Positions 23,264 to 34,154 of a stretch of 64,000 bases of DNA are shown in pieces. Position 1 is the first letter of the stretch; every line of letters starts with the position of its first letter. The DNA comes from Shinisaurus crocodilurus (taxonomy: Eukaryota > Chordata > Lepidosauria > Squamata > Shinisauridae), in NCBI GenBank assembly GCA_021292165.1, contig CM037878.1, positions 257,783,921 to 257,847,920 on the forward strand. Direction: 5' to 3'. Made by a program: the position numbers and the translations under genes. Below the pieces are notes generated by a model. That model saw only the letters and a program-made list of their open reading frames with translations. It did not search any database and was not told where the DNA came from.

Positions 23264-23404
23264 ATATATCACCTACTAGAAGGGAATGGGGTCTTGCTGC
23301 ATGGGCATACTATTTTTTAAAAGTAGAAGATGTGCTCAAACACTCATAAAGGTGAGTGCACAATGCCTCTGAGGGAAAGAGAACAAAAATACAGCACAGA
23401 AGTA

Positions 23405-23757
23405 AGGGCTTTTCTACACCAGGCTGTTAATCCACTGCATCTACTTTTGGTTTTGTCACAGAATTGAGATCCAAGCACCACACAAGGAGCATTTCCTTTC
23501 CTGTTTTTCCACTACATAACCTTTGGGTGTCACTGTGGTAAAGTGGGATAGCACAAATACACAAGAGGAAATTGTGCTTTCTTTCGCCATCAGAAATAAT
23601 ACCCCATTGTCCCTGCTTTAAACAAAATGCTCCCGGAAAGTGCTGTTTACAAACAGAAGTGATACTGGAGGGTCATGACATCATCTAAAAAACCCTGTAA
23701 ACAACCATGAGTAAGGAACGATGAGCGCACAAGAAATGCCTTAAGTAGAAAAGCTCT
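23405..23757. mobile_element. MITE-like element, GGGCTTTTCTAC ends
   Basis: AAGGGCTTTTCTACACCAGG at the left and TTAAGTAGAAAAGCTCT at the right. Second copy of the 2757-3115 family. Confidence 0.75.
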
Positions 23758-23997
23758 AAGTCCATATCATCAACAAGGTTGCAAAATGCTACAGCTGATT
23801 AGAGACATTTTAAACAATCAGTGTATCTTTTTGATTAGTTTTTAGCTAATTAATTTGATTAAATTTGTTGACATTTGCATATGGGGTAAGACAATCTTTC
23901 TGAAAGAAAGAAGCAATTTTTTTGTTTTGCTTTTACATTATGCACACATCTGTTGTAGCAGTTATCATCTAAAAAGAGGCATTACTCCTAAGTGTGA

Positions 23998-24233
23998 GAC
24001 AAAAGACAGAATAACAAAGCATGGTGAACAATCCGCAGTTCACAGCCCAACAACAAACCATGGGTTCTCTTCATGGGTTGTTTGTGGTTAACAAACCATG
24101 GTTTTTTCGTGCAGCTGGGTTCAGACAACACAATAGCACACGTTTCAACAACAACCCACAGTTCAATGACAACCCACACTCAACTTGTACTCAACCCCTG
24201 AGTGTGAGTTATCGTGTTGTCTGAACCCAGTCA
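23998..24233. mobile_element. Second copy of GACTGGGTTCAGAC element
   Basis: Matches the right two-thirds of 21537-21881: ACAAACCATGGGTTCTCTTC, CAGCTGGGTTCAGACAACAC and the terminal GTTGTCTGAACCCAGTC. Left end missing. Confidence 0.75.
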
Positions 24234-24288
24234 ATGCCCCTTTTAAGATGGTGCTTGCCACTTGCAGTTTATATTAGCACTTTTATTT

Positions 24289-24322
<34 letters not shown>

Positions 24323-24357
24323 AATTTATTATTATTGTTGTTATTATTATTATTATT
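24289..24357. repeat. AAT/GATAAT and TTA microsatellite
   Basis: AATAATAATAATGATAATG then ATTATTATT; the two halves are complementary. Confidence 0.95.
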
Positions 24358-24685
24358 CACTGCTCAATGAATCAGGGGAATTTTTAACAGAGCAACTTGA
24401 TGCTTTCCAAAGGAGTGCTCTCATGTCAGAGTCTGATACTGGGCTTCTGAGCCTATCTAGGGAGGTCACTCTGCTAAGGACAGGACTGGGGCTGGAGTGG
24501 CCACAGGATACTACGTGCCCTGGCCTCTCCTCCCCACCTACCAGAATGCCCCCTTTTGCTTTTTCCTCTCCCCAAAGTCTCATTTGCAACCTCGGAAAGC
24601 AGCCACCGTGCTTCTTTCTGTGGCAGCTGTGAGGGTGAGGGATTGGGGAAGGGGGTGTTTTGTGTATTGCTTCAGGCCTGCTAAT

Positions 24686-24924
24686 CCAGTGTGGCGTAGT
24701 GGTGAGAGTGTTGGACTGGGACTCGGGAGATCCGGGTTCAAATCCCTGCTCGGCCATGAAACTCACTGGGTGACTTTGGGCCAGTCACTGACTCTCAGCC
24801 TAACCTACCTCACAGGGTTGTTGTGAGGGTAAAATGGAGAGGAGGAGGATTATGTAAGCCACCTTGGGTTCCTTTCAGGAAAAAAGACAGGGTATAAATA
24901 TAATAAATAAATAAATAAATAAAT
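24686..24924 (+). mobile_element. Sauria-type SINE
   Basis: Full-length on +: GTGTGGCGTAGTGGTGAGAG (A box), GGTTCAAATCC (B box), CACAGGGTTGTTGTGAGGGT and an AAATAAATAAAT tail. Confidence 0.96.
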
Positions 24925-25019
24925 CTATCTGTTGTGGCCAGGGAAGACGCCATCCTTGCTATTCTTCATTCTTGTTTATTCTGCTAGCGGTGTTTCCTTA
25001 AAAGCCACTAAGGGAGCAA

Positions 25020-25480
25020 ACCTATGCCCCCCTAGACATCGTCTGGGGGGGGGCATTGGATACTTTGGATCTCCAGATCCAAGTTCGGAGACAGAGCTCC
25101 AACCTCAGAGCTGGGAATCCGTAGTACAACCCCCCTCACCGCCCCTCACAGCTGGCGCAAAACGAACCGCACCAGCTGCCACTTCTAGGTTGGGAACTTG
25201 ACCTGGGAGCGGGGGTAAAGGAGGTGTTCTGGTAGGCGGGGAGGGGAGGAGACTACAAAGGCCAGGGTACAATGTATCCTCCTGTGTCCTCTGCAGGCTC
25301 CTTCCCTCTCCCTCCGAAACATCCCAGCTAGTTGGCTGAAAATGGCTGTCTAGCAAAGATGCAGATTGGGAGGAGCAGGGAGGCGAAGATCGCCTCCACT
25401 GTTCCTCCTGCTCTGCATAAGATGCTCATAAGCCTCCAAGTTCAGAGGCTGACAATCGTCTCAACTGGAATGTGCCCTAA
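25020..25480. repeat. Unclassified GC-rich interspersed element
   Basis: Segments recur elsewhere in the window: GACAGAGCTCCAACCTCAGA (25092) in reverse at about 42228, and GCATAAG..GCTTACAAGC-like words at 40890-40940. Probably an old DNA element related to 8827-9443 and 49623-50090. Confidence 0.4.
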
Positions 25481-25618
25481 TGGTTTCAATTCAATGCTAC
25501 ATATCAACGTTCAACTATGACTCCACAGATGTTTCCTAGTTTTGAATTGTTTCTTGGAGGCACAGAACAAGGATATGTTTATAGAAGGACATGAACAGGA
25601 GTGCCAACAGAGGTTGTT

Positions 25619-25621
<3 letters not shown>

Positions 25622-25660
<39 letters not shown>
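25622..25660. repeat. TA microsatellite
   Basis: About 19 uninterrupted TA units. Confidence 0.95.
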
Positions 25661-25663
<3 letters not shown>

Positions 25664-26029
25664 TTTCACTTGCTCTTGCCAGAAGATGTGCAAATTTATA
25701 CAAAGTTTTTTTTAGGGCTGGGTGAGGACTGTAAGGATTTAGGCAACCACCCATTTATAGAGGCAACTAGAATAATAATGAGATAAAGCTCATGTGCTTT
25801 CTTCCTTTTCTCGTGTTACTTCTGCTAACACCTTTCAATGCAGCATGTGGCATAATATATTCCGTGTTTCTGCAAATGTATAAACAGCCCTTCAGAGCAA
25901 AGTCACACCCGTTGTCTCTATGGGGCAAAATACAGCTTTCCTCAGCACAGGCTGGCTAAGAACCTTCAAGTAAGAGCGGTAGCATTTTCTCCTGAAGCAT
26001 GTGGTTTAGTAGCTCACTTGCTCAAATCA

Positions 26030-26130
26030 ACTGGAATTTATTGCATTGTACATCGCTCAGAGTGGCCGGATGTCTGGCCAGATGGGCGATTCATAAATAT
26101 AATAAAATAAATAAATAAATAAATAAACCA
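26030..26130 (+). mobile_element. L2 3' end
   Basis: TTGCATTGTACATCGCTCAG and GGCCAGATGGGCGATTCATA are almost identical to the end of the 34495-36605 L2, with an AAATAAATAAAT tail. Confidence 0.85.
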
Positions 26131-26774
26131 GCCTGGCAATTCACCCTTGGCAAGTAGGAATTCCTTTTGGACAGGTAGCTAATCAGATCCCAATGATAGC
26201 TGTCGGGTAATTATGCATAGGATTGCAGTTATGCTCCAAAAACCTAACTGTGATGTTTTATTAGTTTTGTTTACTTGTTTGGAAGTCTGTGTTTTATCAT
26301 GGAATTTTTAATGAGAGCATTAGCTTCTTTGAGTATAAATAATAGAAAAGCAGTGTACATAACAGTATGTACCACCGCACTACTGATGCTGTGTGACTCT
26401 GCATAGAACAAGATGTGCATGCACCTTCAGCTACAAGAAATGTGGTTGCGCACATGTTGCCTTAGGCTTTTCCAAACGAGGTTATATTCAGGAATCGTAC
26501 CTCATTGGCTCATTCACTCATATTTATAATCTGCCCGTGTTTTCCCAGCAATTCTCCCCACTTTTAATGCAGAAAATCCATTAAGTAGGGAAAGAGCAGA
26601 ACAGCCGCACATTTTCTTTGATGGTGTGGACAGGAATATGTGGAATGGAAGCAGGGTGGCAGCAGTTGTTCCTGGGGAAGCTGGATGACGTGCTGGTGAT
26701 GCCCTTTTCCTGATTGCTTGCCATGTGTTTCCTGTTGTAGAGCCATGTCCTGCAGCTCTTCAAAACAGCATTAG
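26131..26774. other. No recognisable feature
   Basis: No repeat ends or coding motifs recognised. Confidence 0.55.
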
Positions 26775-27420
26775 CAGCCGCTTAATTAATTGTATCTTTT
26801 GCTGCTTTACTCCTGGAATGCAATGGGTTTAGCACCAGTACTGAAATTGCCTGCTTACCTTTGTAGTTTGCTTTGGTGCTTGAAAAAAATTTTTTGTTAG
26901 TGGTATTCCAGAACAGACTTGCACAAGGAGTATAAATAAAAATTTAAACGTTTTAAATTGTGTGAGACAGCTTTGCGATGGTGCTGATGGGGGGGGGGAC
27001 ACGACACACAAGGCTTTCCTTTTTACAGAGCAGTGATGATGTGCTGCCAAGGGGGAGGGAAATCTGCTCATCAGCCCTGTTAGAAAGAAGTACGGTAGGT
27101 GGGATCTTCTTTCATTCAAAGGGGCATTTGGCAGCCACTTACGGTAATTATTTGTTTCCTTTGCTGCTTTTCTGCTGGAATGCAGTACTGAGATTGCTTG
27201 ATTAACTTTGTAGTTGTTCTTTTTAAAATAAATATAAAAATGTATGTCAGTGGTATTCCAGAACAGATTTGTGCAGGGACTATAAATAAATAATAAGAAG
27301 AATAAAATTATGTGAAGCAACTTTGTGATGGGGGGGCACTGAGGCTTTCTTTTTACAAAGCAGGGAAAGGGGAATCTGCTCTCAGCTGTGGCCTCCTTTC
27401 TAGCAGCCATGTTTGTTGGG
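26775..27420 (+). repeat. Diverged tandem duplication, period about 357
   Basis: CAGCC.CTTA, TTTGCTGCTTT.CTGGAATGCA, GTGGTATTCCAGAACAGA and ACTATAAATAAA-type words recur in order at 26775-27131 and 27132-27420. The minus-strand open frame crossing both copies has no codon-level support. Confidence 0.85.
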
Positions 27421-27596
27421 AAACTGAGCAAGAAGTTAGCAGACATTGGAGAGCTGCATGGTCCCTATTTCTAAATTAAGGAATTAAAAAAAACAAAAAA
27501 AACAACCATATACTTCCGGTAAATGTGGCATGCACAAGTAAGTTACATGCACCCATGTCCAGAATGGAGAAAAGGTACTGTGGGAAAGGAACGGAG

Positions 27597-27672
27597 CATA
27601 GGAACATAGGAAGCTACCTTATACCGAGTCAGACCATTGGTCCATCTAGCCCAGTATTGTTGACACTGGGAG
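27597..27672 (-). mobile_element. tRNA-derived SINE, second family, 3' part
   Basis: AGGAACATAGGAAGCTACCT and AGACCATTGGTCCATCTAGC only. Confidence 0.85.
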
Positions 27673-27790
27673 GGTTCGCACGGCCCGACAACCCACACTG
27701 CGGCACAAGCCACGCAGCGTGGGCTGTTTGTGCCAGGGCCCATGATGTGCCCAACAGATGATCGGGCACATTGTGGGTCTGTGCCCCACT
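27668..27790. mobile_element. GGGTTCGCACGGCC-type element, left end
   Basis: GGGTTCGCACGGCCCGACAA followed by CACGCAGCGTGGGC-type inverted words. A related end in reverse, GTTGTACAAACCCAGTC, lies at 31320-31339; whether they belong to one insertion is unclear. Confidence 0.45.
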
Positions 27791-28379
27791 CCTCCCCTCT
27801 CAGTCCCCCCACAGGGATCCCAGGGGACCCTGCAGGAGCAGCGAGGTTTCCCTCCTTTCCTGCTGCTGCTGCAAGCCATTTTCGGCTCACATGGCTTGAA
27901 ATGACACTTTAAACTTTTTTTTCTTTTTGAGATCACGAAACCCGGCTCTCAAGCTGCCTTTCGTGATCCCAATTGACCTATCCCCAAGAAGTCCCTCCAA
28001 AGGTCACCAGGGACTGCCTGGGGTGGGTAATTTTTATTTTTACAAAAGATTTGCCACATTAATTTTTGCAAATATTTGTGAACTTAAAAAAATATATTGC
28101 TGGGTGATCGCAATTTATTGTGGGCAGCAATGAACCCTCTGAAGTGGATACTGGGCAGTGGGGTGTGTGTACCTGCTGGCAAAGTCCAGTGGGCACCCCC
28201 CACCCTTTCCACTGCCCCCCTAAGGCTGCAGGTAAGTGGATCTCCCCCTTTCCTTTTGAAGGATTGGACAGGTGTCAAACTGAGCTGTCAAATGCTTCAA
28301 AAACCCAGGGAGATCATTGCCAGTGAAAAGGGGGGGCTCAACCCCCCCTTTTCACAGCACGATTCCCAGGAATGTTTGG

Positions 28380-28592
28380 GGAGCCCATGTTTCCCCAGTG
28401 TCCTCTTCATTTTGGCACTGATACTGCCACCTTGGGAACATGCAGAATTAGTGGGGATTCCGGGGGGGGTGTGTAATTGCGCCCATTGGTAGCAATTACC
28501 CTCCCCTCGGGGAACCCCCACTACCGTAGCATGTTTCTGGGGTGGTATCACCTCAGGAACAGTGCCAAAATGGAGGGGACACCGGGGAGACA
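28380..28592. repeat. Inverted repeat with arms of about 95 bases
   Basis: AGCCCATGTTTCCCCAGTGTC on the left is answered by GACACCGGGGAGACATGGCC (28577-28596). TGGCACTGATACTGCCACC is answered by GGTGGTATCACCTCAGGAAC. Centre near 28480 (GTAATTGCGCCCATTGGTAG). Probably a MITE body. Confidence 0.8.
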
Positions 28593-28675
28593 TGGCCTCC
28601 CCCATAAGATTTGCTACCTTAAGCCCACCCCCCTTGTTTACACCCCACTCTCTAGAGCAGGTTTGGAGTGGGCTA

Positions 28676-28748
28676 CAAAGTTTCTTTTTGGGAGGGGAAA
28701 TAGACCTTGTTGCAGTCTATGTCCCTGCCAAAAAGAAACTTTGTCTAA
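28676..28748. repeat. Hairpin, ACAAAGTTTCTTTTTGG arms
   Basis: ACAAAGTTTCTTTTTGGGAG at 28677 and CCAAAAAGAAACTTTGT at 28730-28746 are perfectly complementary over 16 bases. Confidence 0.8.
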
Positions 28749-29218
28749 CAGTTCTTTCCATTCAGCCTGACAAAGACTTATGTACGATTCAAATAAAAAA
28801 AATAACCTGCATAATCATGTTCCAACAAGAGGTGAAGTAAAAAAGAAAGAAAAGTTTACAGCTCCCATGACTTAATGAGAGATTCACAATGCTTGAAAGA
28901 GATCAGGGACCATACAAATGAGTTTGTGATGGATAAATTATACATGCCCTTCTATCTCAAGCAAATAGACTGTGTCACTGACTCACGGTGTTAACAGTTA
29001 TAAAAGCCATTCATGAGAGACTGTTTACCCAAAGGATTTTTCTATGTTCATTTGTTGACCTTTGTGAACTAGATTGAGTATTTGCACATGGCTGTCAGCT
29101 GGAAAAATGTCACAGCCCAAAGGGGCGCGCTGATAAGTATCCTTATCGGTAAGGCCTTCAATGTTCAAGTATTATGCTTGTCTGGATATAATTCTGAAAA
29201 GCAGAGAGATCAAATAGA
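28749..29218. other. No recognisable feature
   Basis: No repeat ends or coding motifs recognised. Confidence 0.55.
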
Positions 29219-29358
29219 TCAGTGTTCCCCAACCTGGAGCCCTCCAAATGCTTTGTATTACAAGCCCCATCAGCCCCAGCCAGCACGGCCAATGGTCTGG
29301 GATGATGGGAGTTGTAGTCCAAAGCATCTAGTCGGCACTAGGTTCGAGATGGCTGACC
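29219..29358. mobile_element. MITE, CAGTGTTCCCC family
   Basis: CAGTGTTCCCCAACCTGGAG, core CCCCATCAGCCCCAGCCAGC and returning arm GATGGGAGTTGTAGTCCAAA. Confidence 0.75.
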
Positions 29359-29374
29359 TAGTTCATGCAGATTT

Positions 29375-29900
29375 TATAAACTAAATCCAAAAGGCGACCA
29401 CAACCTGGTGCTAAAACTGGATTCTGCTCTGTGAGAGCCAACCTGCAAAAATCTCTGACATGCTCCGATCCGCAAATCATTTTAGCCAAAGTAATTGGAT
29501 TGAAAATGATTTGGTCTCATTTACGTCCATGAGAGCAAATCGACTGAAAATCCAAGTACTTTGGCTTAACCAGGTTCTTTGCGGAGCTGCCAGAATCTCT
29601 TTGCGTCAGTTTTCCTCTTGGCACAATGGGAATAGTAATGCTGCCCTGGCTCAATCAGCGAGGCGCTGTGAGGCACAGATGCAAAACTGCTACAGTAATC
29701 AAAGTAACAGATGAGCAGGAGGCTATTACCCACCTAATGAAAGAGAGGCTGCAGCAATCAGGCAACTGGGGGGGTCTAGCTCTGCGAATGAGGCTTCATG
29801 CCGACAACAAACCGTGCGCATCGCTTGAACCAGAAGCAACGGTGGAGGCCACTTGGCTGAATTTGCATAGTGGCTGCTCACATAATCTCCAGTGTCATGG
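29375..29900. other. Single-copy-looking DNA, candidate conserved element
   Basis: Balanced composition with AAAGTAATTGGATTGAAAAT, GCAAATCATTTTAGCC and several ATTTAC/AATCG words, and no repeat ends. Open frames here are short and not protein-like. Confidence 0.35.
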
Positions 29901-29904
29901 AAGG

Positions 29905-30035
29905 CATAGAGGGGCCTTCCATATGTTTTGGACCACAATTTCTGTAAGCTCCAGCTGGCATGGCCAATGGGCAGGGATTATGGGTGTTGTCATCTGAAAT
30001 ATCTGGAGGATACCAGGTTGCCTGCCTAACCCTGG
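29905..30035. mobile_element. Degenerate MITE arm
   Basis: TTTTGGACCACAATTTC through ATGGGTGTTGTCATC to ATACCAGGTTGCC; left end decayed. Lies directly beside the next copy. Confidence 0.55.
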
Positions 30036-30045
30036 CTTAGAGCAG

Positions 30046-30149
30046 CCTCCCCCAACCCGGTGCCCTCCAGATGTGTTGGACTACAACTCCCAGAATCCCC
30101 AGCCAGCTGTGCTGTGCATCTGGAGGGCACCAGGTTGGGGAAGGCTGTC
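30046..30149. mobile_element. hAT MITE, CAGCCTCCCCC ends
   Basis: CAGCCTCCCCCAACCCGGTG to CACCAGGTTGGGGAAGGCTG, flanked by GCTTAGAG and TCTGAGAG. Confidence 0.82.
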
Positions 30150-31040
30150 TGAGAGGATACACCAGTCAGGAAGCTAAACAAGACCTTTATTATTTATCTC
30201 AAATGTCAAAAACAGAGCAGCAACAAGAAACTCCTGACTCCAGTTTCACCTAGATACAGCTAAGCCCGGTGCTGGCTAGTGACTAAGTTATATCACACGC
30301 TCTCCACACAACCAGCATCTGCCAACAGAAACATTTTACATTGGCGTGGTGAAAAGCCACACATTGGCCATGGACCTCTACCAGACCTGAGCAGCTAGCT
30401 GCATTCCCCATGCTGGTTTGGTTTGATACAGTTCCCTCCCGCACTGTTTTCTGTTTGTGCGAAGTCTCGTGTATAGAGCCACGCCCCCAGTTTTATTCAG
30501 CATAGGATCAAGTTATAAGGCACCAGGGAGATCAAGCCAGACCCTCTGGCAGCAGGGCCCAGGCACCTTACGCCCTGTGCCACCAGGGCAGCTCTCAGAG
30601 AGAATTGCTGGTATAACCTTCGCCTAATCTCTGCAGCGCCAGACGTACAATGGCCAGAGATCGTAATGCTGCTCTTCAGCTCATTCCAACCAGGCCATGT
30701 GAAGTGAGGAACCAACAGGGATGAAGGTGGCTCTATATAACAGTTGCACTAGCCTTGGTTCTACAGTCAGAGCAATACAGGTCACCGAGTCCCATCCCAT
30801 CCCAGAACATGACCAGCAGTTTCTTGTGCCTCTTCTTCTGACCCTTTGGATTTTTGTCTGCCTGTTCCGGAACCTGACAACTTGTTTGCCCTAGATCACA
30901 TGCTTGGTCTCTAACCATGCTGGACCCCCAACCTTTTGCTCTCTTCACAAGAGGTTGGTCTTCAACAGAAGTTGTCAACTGGGATCACCATGGCCTCAAC
31001 TCTAACAACTGGGCAATAGAAGGTCATTTGTGTGACCTCT
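30150..31040. other. Unclassified; possible decayed LTR in reverse
   Basis: In reverse it has TATATAG (about 30735) upstream of AATAAA (about 30190), an LTR-like spacing. No TG...CA ends or duplication could be fixed. Confidence 0.25.
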
Positions 31041-31084
31041 GCTCATATCGTTCCAATGTTCTCCCTCTTTAATGTTCTCCCTCT

Positions 31085-31147
31085 GGCTGGGGCATGCTGG
31101 GAGTTGTAGGCCAAAAACATCTGGGGACCCAAGGTTGGAGAACACTG
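31085..31147. mobile_element. Half hAT MITE, CAGTGTTCTCC family
   Basis: Right arm only. Upstream AATGTTCTCCCTCTTT is repeated twice (31047 and 31070 region), perhaps a remnant of the left end. Confidence 0.75.
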
Positions 31148-31481
31148 CTCTAGGTGCTTGGGAAAGTGCAAAAGTGCACCCCACCCCGTTTTTTTCTAGG
31201 GAAAAAAGAGTTTTCACAGCTTTGACACCTAGCTGTCAAAACTCTGGGTGCCTTTAAAAAGGGGGTCTTGAGTGGGAAACAGGGGTTTTGGACTGGGACA
31301 TACACAGACATATGTTATCATGTTGTACAAACCCAGTCAATATGTCAGGTTAAAGAAACTATACGGCCATAAGGAATAAGGGCAGGGAGGTAACAGATGC
31401 ATCAGATAAAAAGCAGATTTAGAATTCTGTCATATAAAGCTTATACTTCTATCTGACAGTGCCTCCTCCTCCTCCACCTGC

Positions 31482-31734
31482 TTATTTATTTTATTTATGT
31501 ATTTATTACATTTATACCCTGCCTTTTTTCCTACAAGGAATTCAAGGCGGCTTACATAATCCTCATCCTCCTCTCCATTTTATCCTCACAACAACAACCC
31601 TGTGAGGTAGGTTAGGCTGAGAGTCAGTGACTGGCCCAAAGTCACCCAGTGAGTTTCATGGCCAAGCGGGGACTAGAACCCGGATCTCCCGAGTCCCAGT
31701 CCAACACTCTAACCACTACGCCACACTGGCTCTC
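31482..31734 (-). mobile_element. Sauria-type SINE
   Basis: Full-length in reverse with all conserved blocks. Confidence 0.95.
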
Positions 31735-31854
31735 ACTGGCTTACTTCACATAAATTCCTTTCTTACAAGAAGGTATCCCCTGGAACTCCTTCTTGGAATT
31801 TAGCCATCTATAAATATGAATGTCATCTTGTGGCATAAGTCATTTGGTTGATGT

Positions 31855-32095
31855 GGAGCCCAATCCTGTGTGTTTTTACTCAAAAGCAAGTCCCAAGTAC
31901 AATGGATCTAAGTGTACATAGCACTGCAGCTTTAGGGTGCAATCTTACAGCACAAACCATACGTATGTTTACTCAGAAGAAAGTTTTGCTGGGTTTAATT
32001 GGACTCACTCCTAGGTAGGTTCACATAGGTTTGGAGCCTGAAGCATCCTTACTATGGAGTAATTCCCACTGAACAGTGGGAATTATATCTGTGTA
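31855..32095. repeat. Old GGGTGCAATC / TTTACTCAGAAG repeat
   Basis: GGTGCAATCTTACAGCAC and TGTTTACTCAGAAGAAAG; same old family as 4046-4245. Confidence 0.5.
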
Positions 32096-32644
32096 AACAT
32101 GACGAGGATCAAGCTATTTACAACATACTTTTGCACTGGGCATAACTCACATTTCTTATTGGTGGGGTTTTGGGGGACAACATGCTAAACAATGTCCCTT
32201 CTTTTTTCACAAGCCACAAAGTAAAATCTAAGTTCACTGAACAGTGTCTGTGGCAAGCTGGGGTCCTGACATCAGCTGGTTGAATCTATTTTGAATTCTC
32301 AAAGAAGTAAGATGTTTTGTCTGAAACAGATTGACAAATGACCAGAGAGAGCCTCAGAAGCAGAAGAAGCTGTGAACTAGTGCGTAGATCGCCTGCAGGA
32401 AAAATCGTATGCAAACCTAGGCTTGAGAAACCTAAGCTTCAGCAGTAAAAGAAAAAAAAAAGTTATGCCAAAACAGGTTATGCACATAACATTTCCTGGG
32501 ATGATCTTGTGAGCAGGATGCAGAGAATGAAAGTGTGGCTGACCTATTCTGATGCAAAATTTCTCCCTCTTATGGAATCATTTTGAAAAGTCAATGCATG
32601 TAGAACATATTATCCCAGAATCAGCCCATAAACAATTTGTGCAA
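32096..32644. other. No recognisable feature
   Basis: An A run at 32451-32461 only. Confidence 0.55.
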
Positions 32645-33023
32645 GCTGCATCTATGAGAGTTGCCAACCAACTGGGTTAAATATGGCCTGCTCAGTTCCC
32701 CCCCCCCCCAGTTTCTGACCAGTTTCCAGAGAAATGAGGGGCAAAGCCATTTTATTGCCTCTCCATTTTGTTCTTGTGTTTGTTTGCAACTGCACACACA
32801 TGTGCATAACTATTAGGCAGGAGGGAGATCTAAACACTTGTGCAAGCACAAGTTTGCACCATTTCAAACAAACTGCTGAACTGCCCCATACATTTTATGG
32901 CTTTTCTCCTGAGCAGTATTTGTGCCACAGTGTTCAGGCTAGAATGGCTAGCTATTGCCCCCACCCCCAAAAGGACAAAAGGACATACTTTTTTTTTTAA
33001 CGAAAAGAACAAAAGGGGACACA
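32645..33023 (-). mobile_element. Reverse copy of the GTGGCCA-type element
   Basis: Right part AAAAGAACAAAAGGGGACAC and left part GAGAGTTGCCAACCAACTGG are in line with a minus-strand, diverged relative of 12466-12822. Holds a C run (32700-32709) and a T run (32990-32998). Confidence 0.4.
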
Positions 33024-33049
33024 GAGTTGAGAGCCAGTGTGGTGTAGAG

Positions 33050-33180
33050 CAGTGTTCTCCAACCTTGGGTGGCCTACAACTCCCAGCATGCCCCAGCCAG
33101 CGTAGCGTAGCGTAGCTGGCTGGGGCATGCTGGGAGTTGTAGGCCAAAAACATCTGGGGACCCAAGGTTGGAGAACACTG
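33050..33180. mobile_element. hAT MITE inside a SINE head
   Basis: 131-base palindrome with the same ends as 4350-4432, flanked by GTGTAGAG and ATGTAGAG. It splits a short Sauria SINE head (GAGCCAGTGTG at 33032; GTGTTGGACTA at 33188). The centre holds three GCGTA units. Confidence 0.88.
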
Positions 33181-33674
33181 ATGTAGAGTGTTGGACTAGG
33201 CAGAGGCAGTGTTAAGGGGCAGCCCACTAGGGCTGGAGCCCCAACCCTTTCAATCTGCCCCACCACCCTGCTATCCATGGGCACTTGCTGAAATAAAGGT
33301 ACAGGGGCCCTGATGATCTCTGTTGCATCTGATCCCCTTGGATTAGCTGGTTTTTTGCCCACATGTGCTTCACCTCCTGCTGCCCCCCCCCCCCATTCTT
33401 TCTGTCTGCTGAATATGTGATCTGCTTCCATTGAAAAGCATCCAGGCCAGGGCTGGCTTCAAGGGTAGGTATGGTTGGGCACTTGCCAAGGTCCCACAAC
33501 TCAACAAGGGCCAAGAGAACCTGGAGTTGCTCCTCCCCTTCACCACTGCAACCTGCTTATACACTTGCCTCTCACTCTGGCTTAGACAATGGTGGTGGAG
33601 AGACAGAGGAGCAGTAGATGCCATAGCCTACTTGCTCACTGGCTCTTTGCCTGTCAATCAAACTACCGGTACTG

Positions 33675-34050
33675 GAAGAGAAGCCCAGGCCGGGGAGCAA
33701 CTGCCATCAGCTCCTGAAATGACCATCACAGGCCTGAGAGGACTGTCTGGGCAGCCCCTCCCCCACCTTCCCTGGGGCTATTTAAGACCTGTGTGCCCTG
33801 AGGGAAGGCGGAAGAGAAGCCCAGGCTGGGGAGCAACTGCCATCAGCTCCTGAAATGACCATCACCGGCCTGAGAGGGCTAATGGGGCAGCCCCTCCCCC
33901 ACCTTCCCTGGGGCTACAGAGGGAAGGCAGAAGAAAAGCCCAGGCCAGGGAGATTGTACCAGCAGCTCCAGAAGGAACCTTCAGTTGGCCTGAGAGAACT
34001 GGTGTATGTTTGGTTGGGGGGGGGGGTAACGTTTGTTTGTTTGAGTATTT
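33675..34050 (+). repeat. Tandem repeat, period about 136 then 119
   Basis: The block starting GAAGAGAAGCCCAGG at 33675 restarts at 33811 and again, shorter, at 33930. The first two units agree over CAACTGCCATCAGCTCCTGA and CAGCCCCTCCCCCACC. It looks like a monomer array of the kind found in 5' regions of LINEs, or a satellite-like duplication inside an element. Confidence 0.8.
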
Positions 34051-34115
34051 AAACATTGTAAACCGCTTTGGGTGCCTTAGCAGAAAGGCGGTATAGAAAT
34101 GTAATAAATAAATAC
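34050..34115 (+). mobile_element. LINE/SINE 3' tail (L2-type)
   Basis: TTGTAAACCGCTTTGGGTGC, GAAAGGCGGTATAGAAATG and an AATAAATAAAT tail are the standard end of L2-mobilised elements in reptiles. Confidence 0.7.
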
Positions 34116-34154
34116 TGGTAGAAATGATGAGAAGAAGACAAGGAGCTCTAGCAG

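Noticed and set aside
24353..24826. Open frame of 137 codons on the minus strand
   Set aside because: Its N-terminal end is the reverse of the Sauria SINE (GFEPGSPESQSNTL reads from the tRNA-like head) and recurs at the other SINE copies.
26829..27446. 205-codon open frame on the minus strand
   Set aside because: It spans a diverged tandem duplication, its two halves do not read as related proteins, and the composition is that of non-coding AT-rich DNA.
30150..31040. A second solo LTR
   Set aside because: TATA and AATAAA spacing in reverse is suggestive, but no TG...CA borders or duplication could be found.
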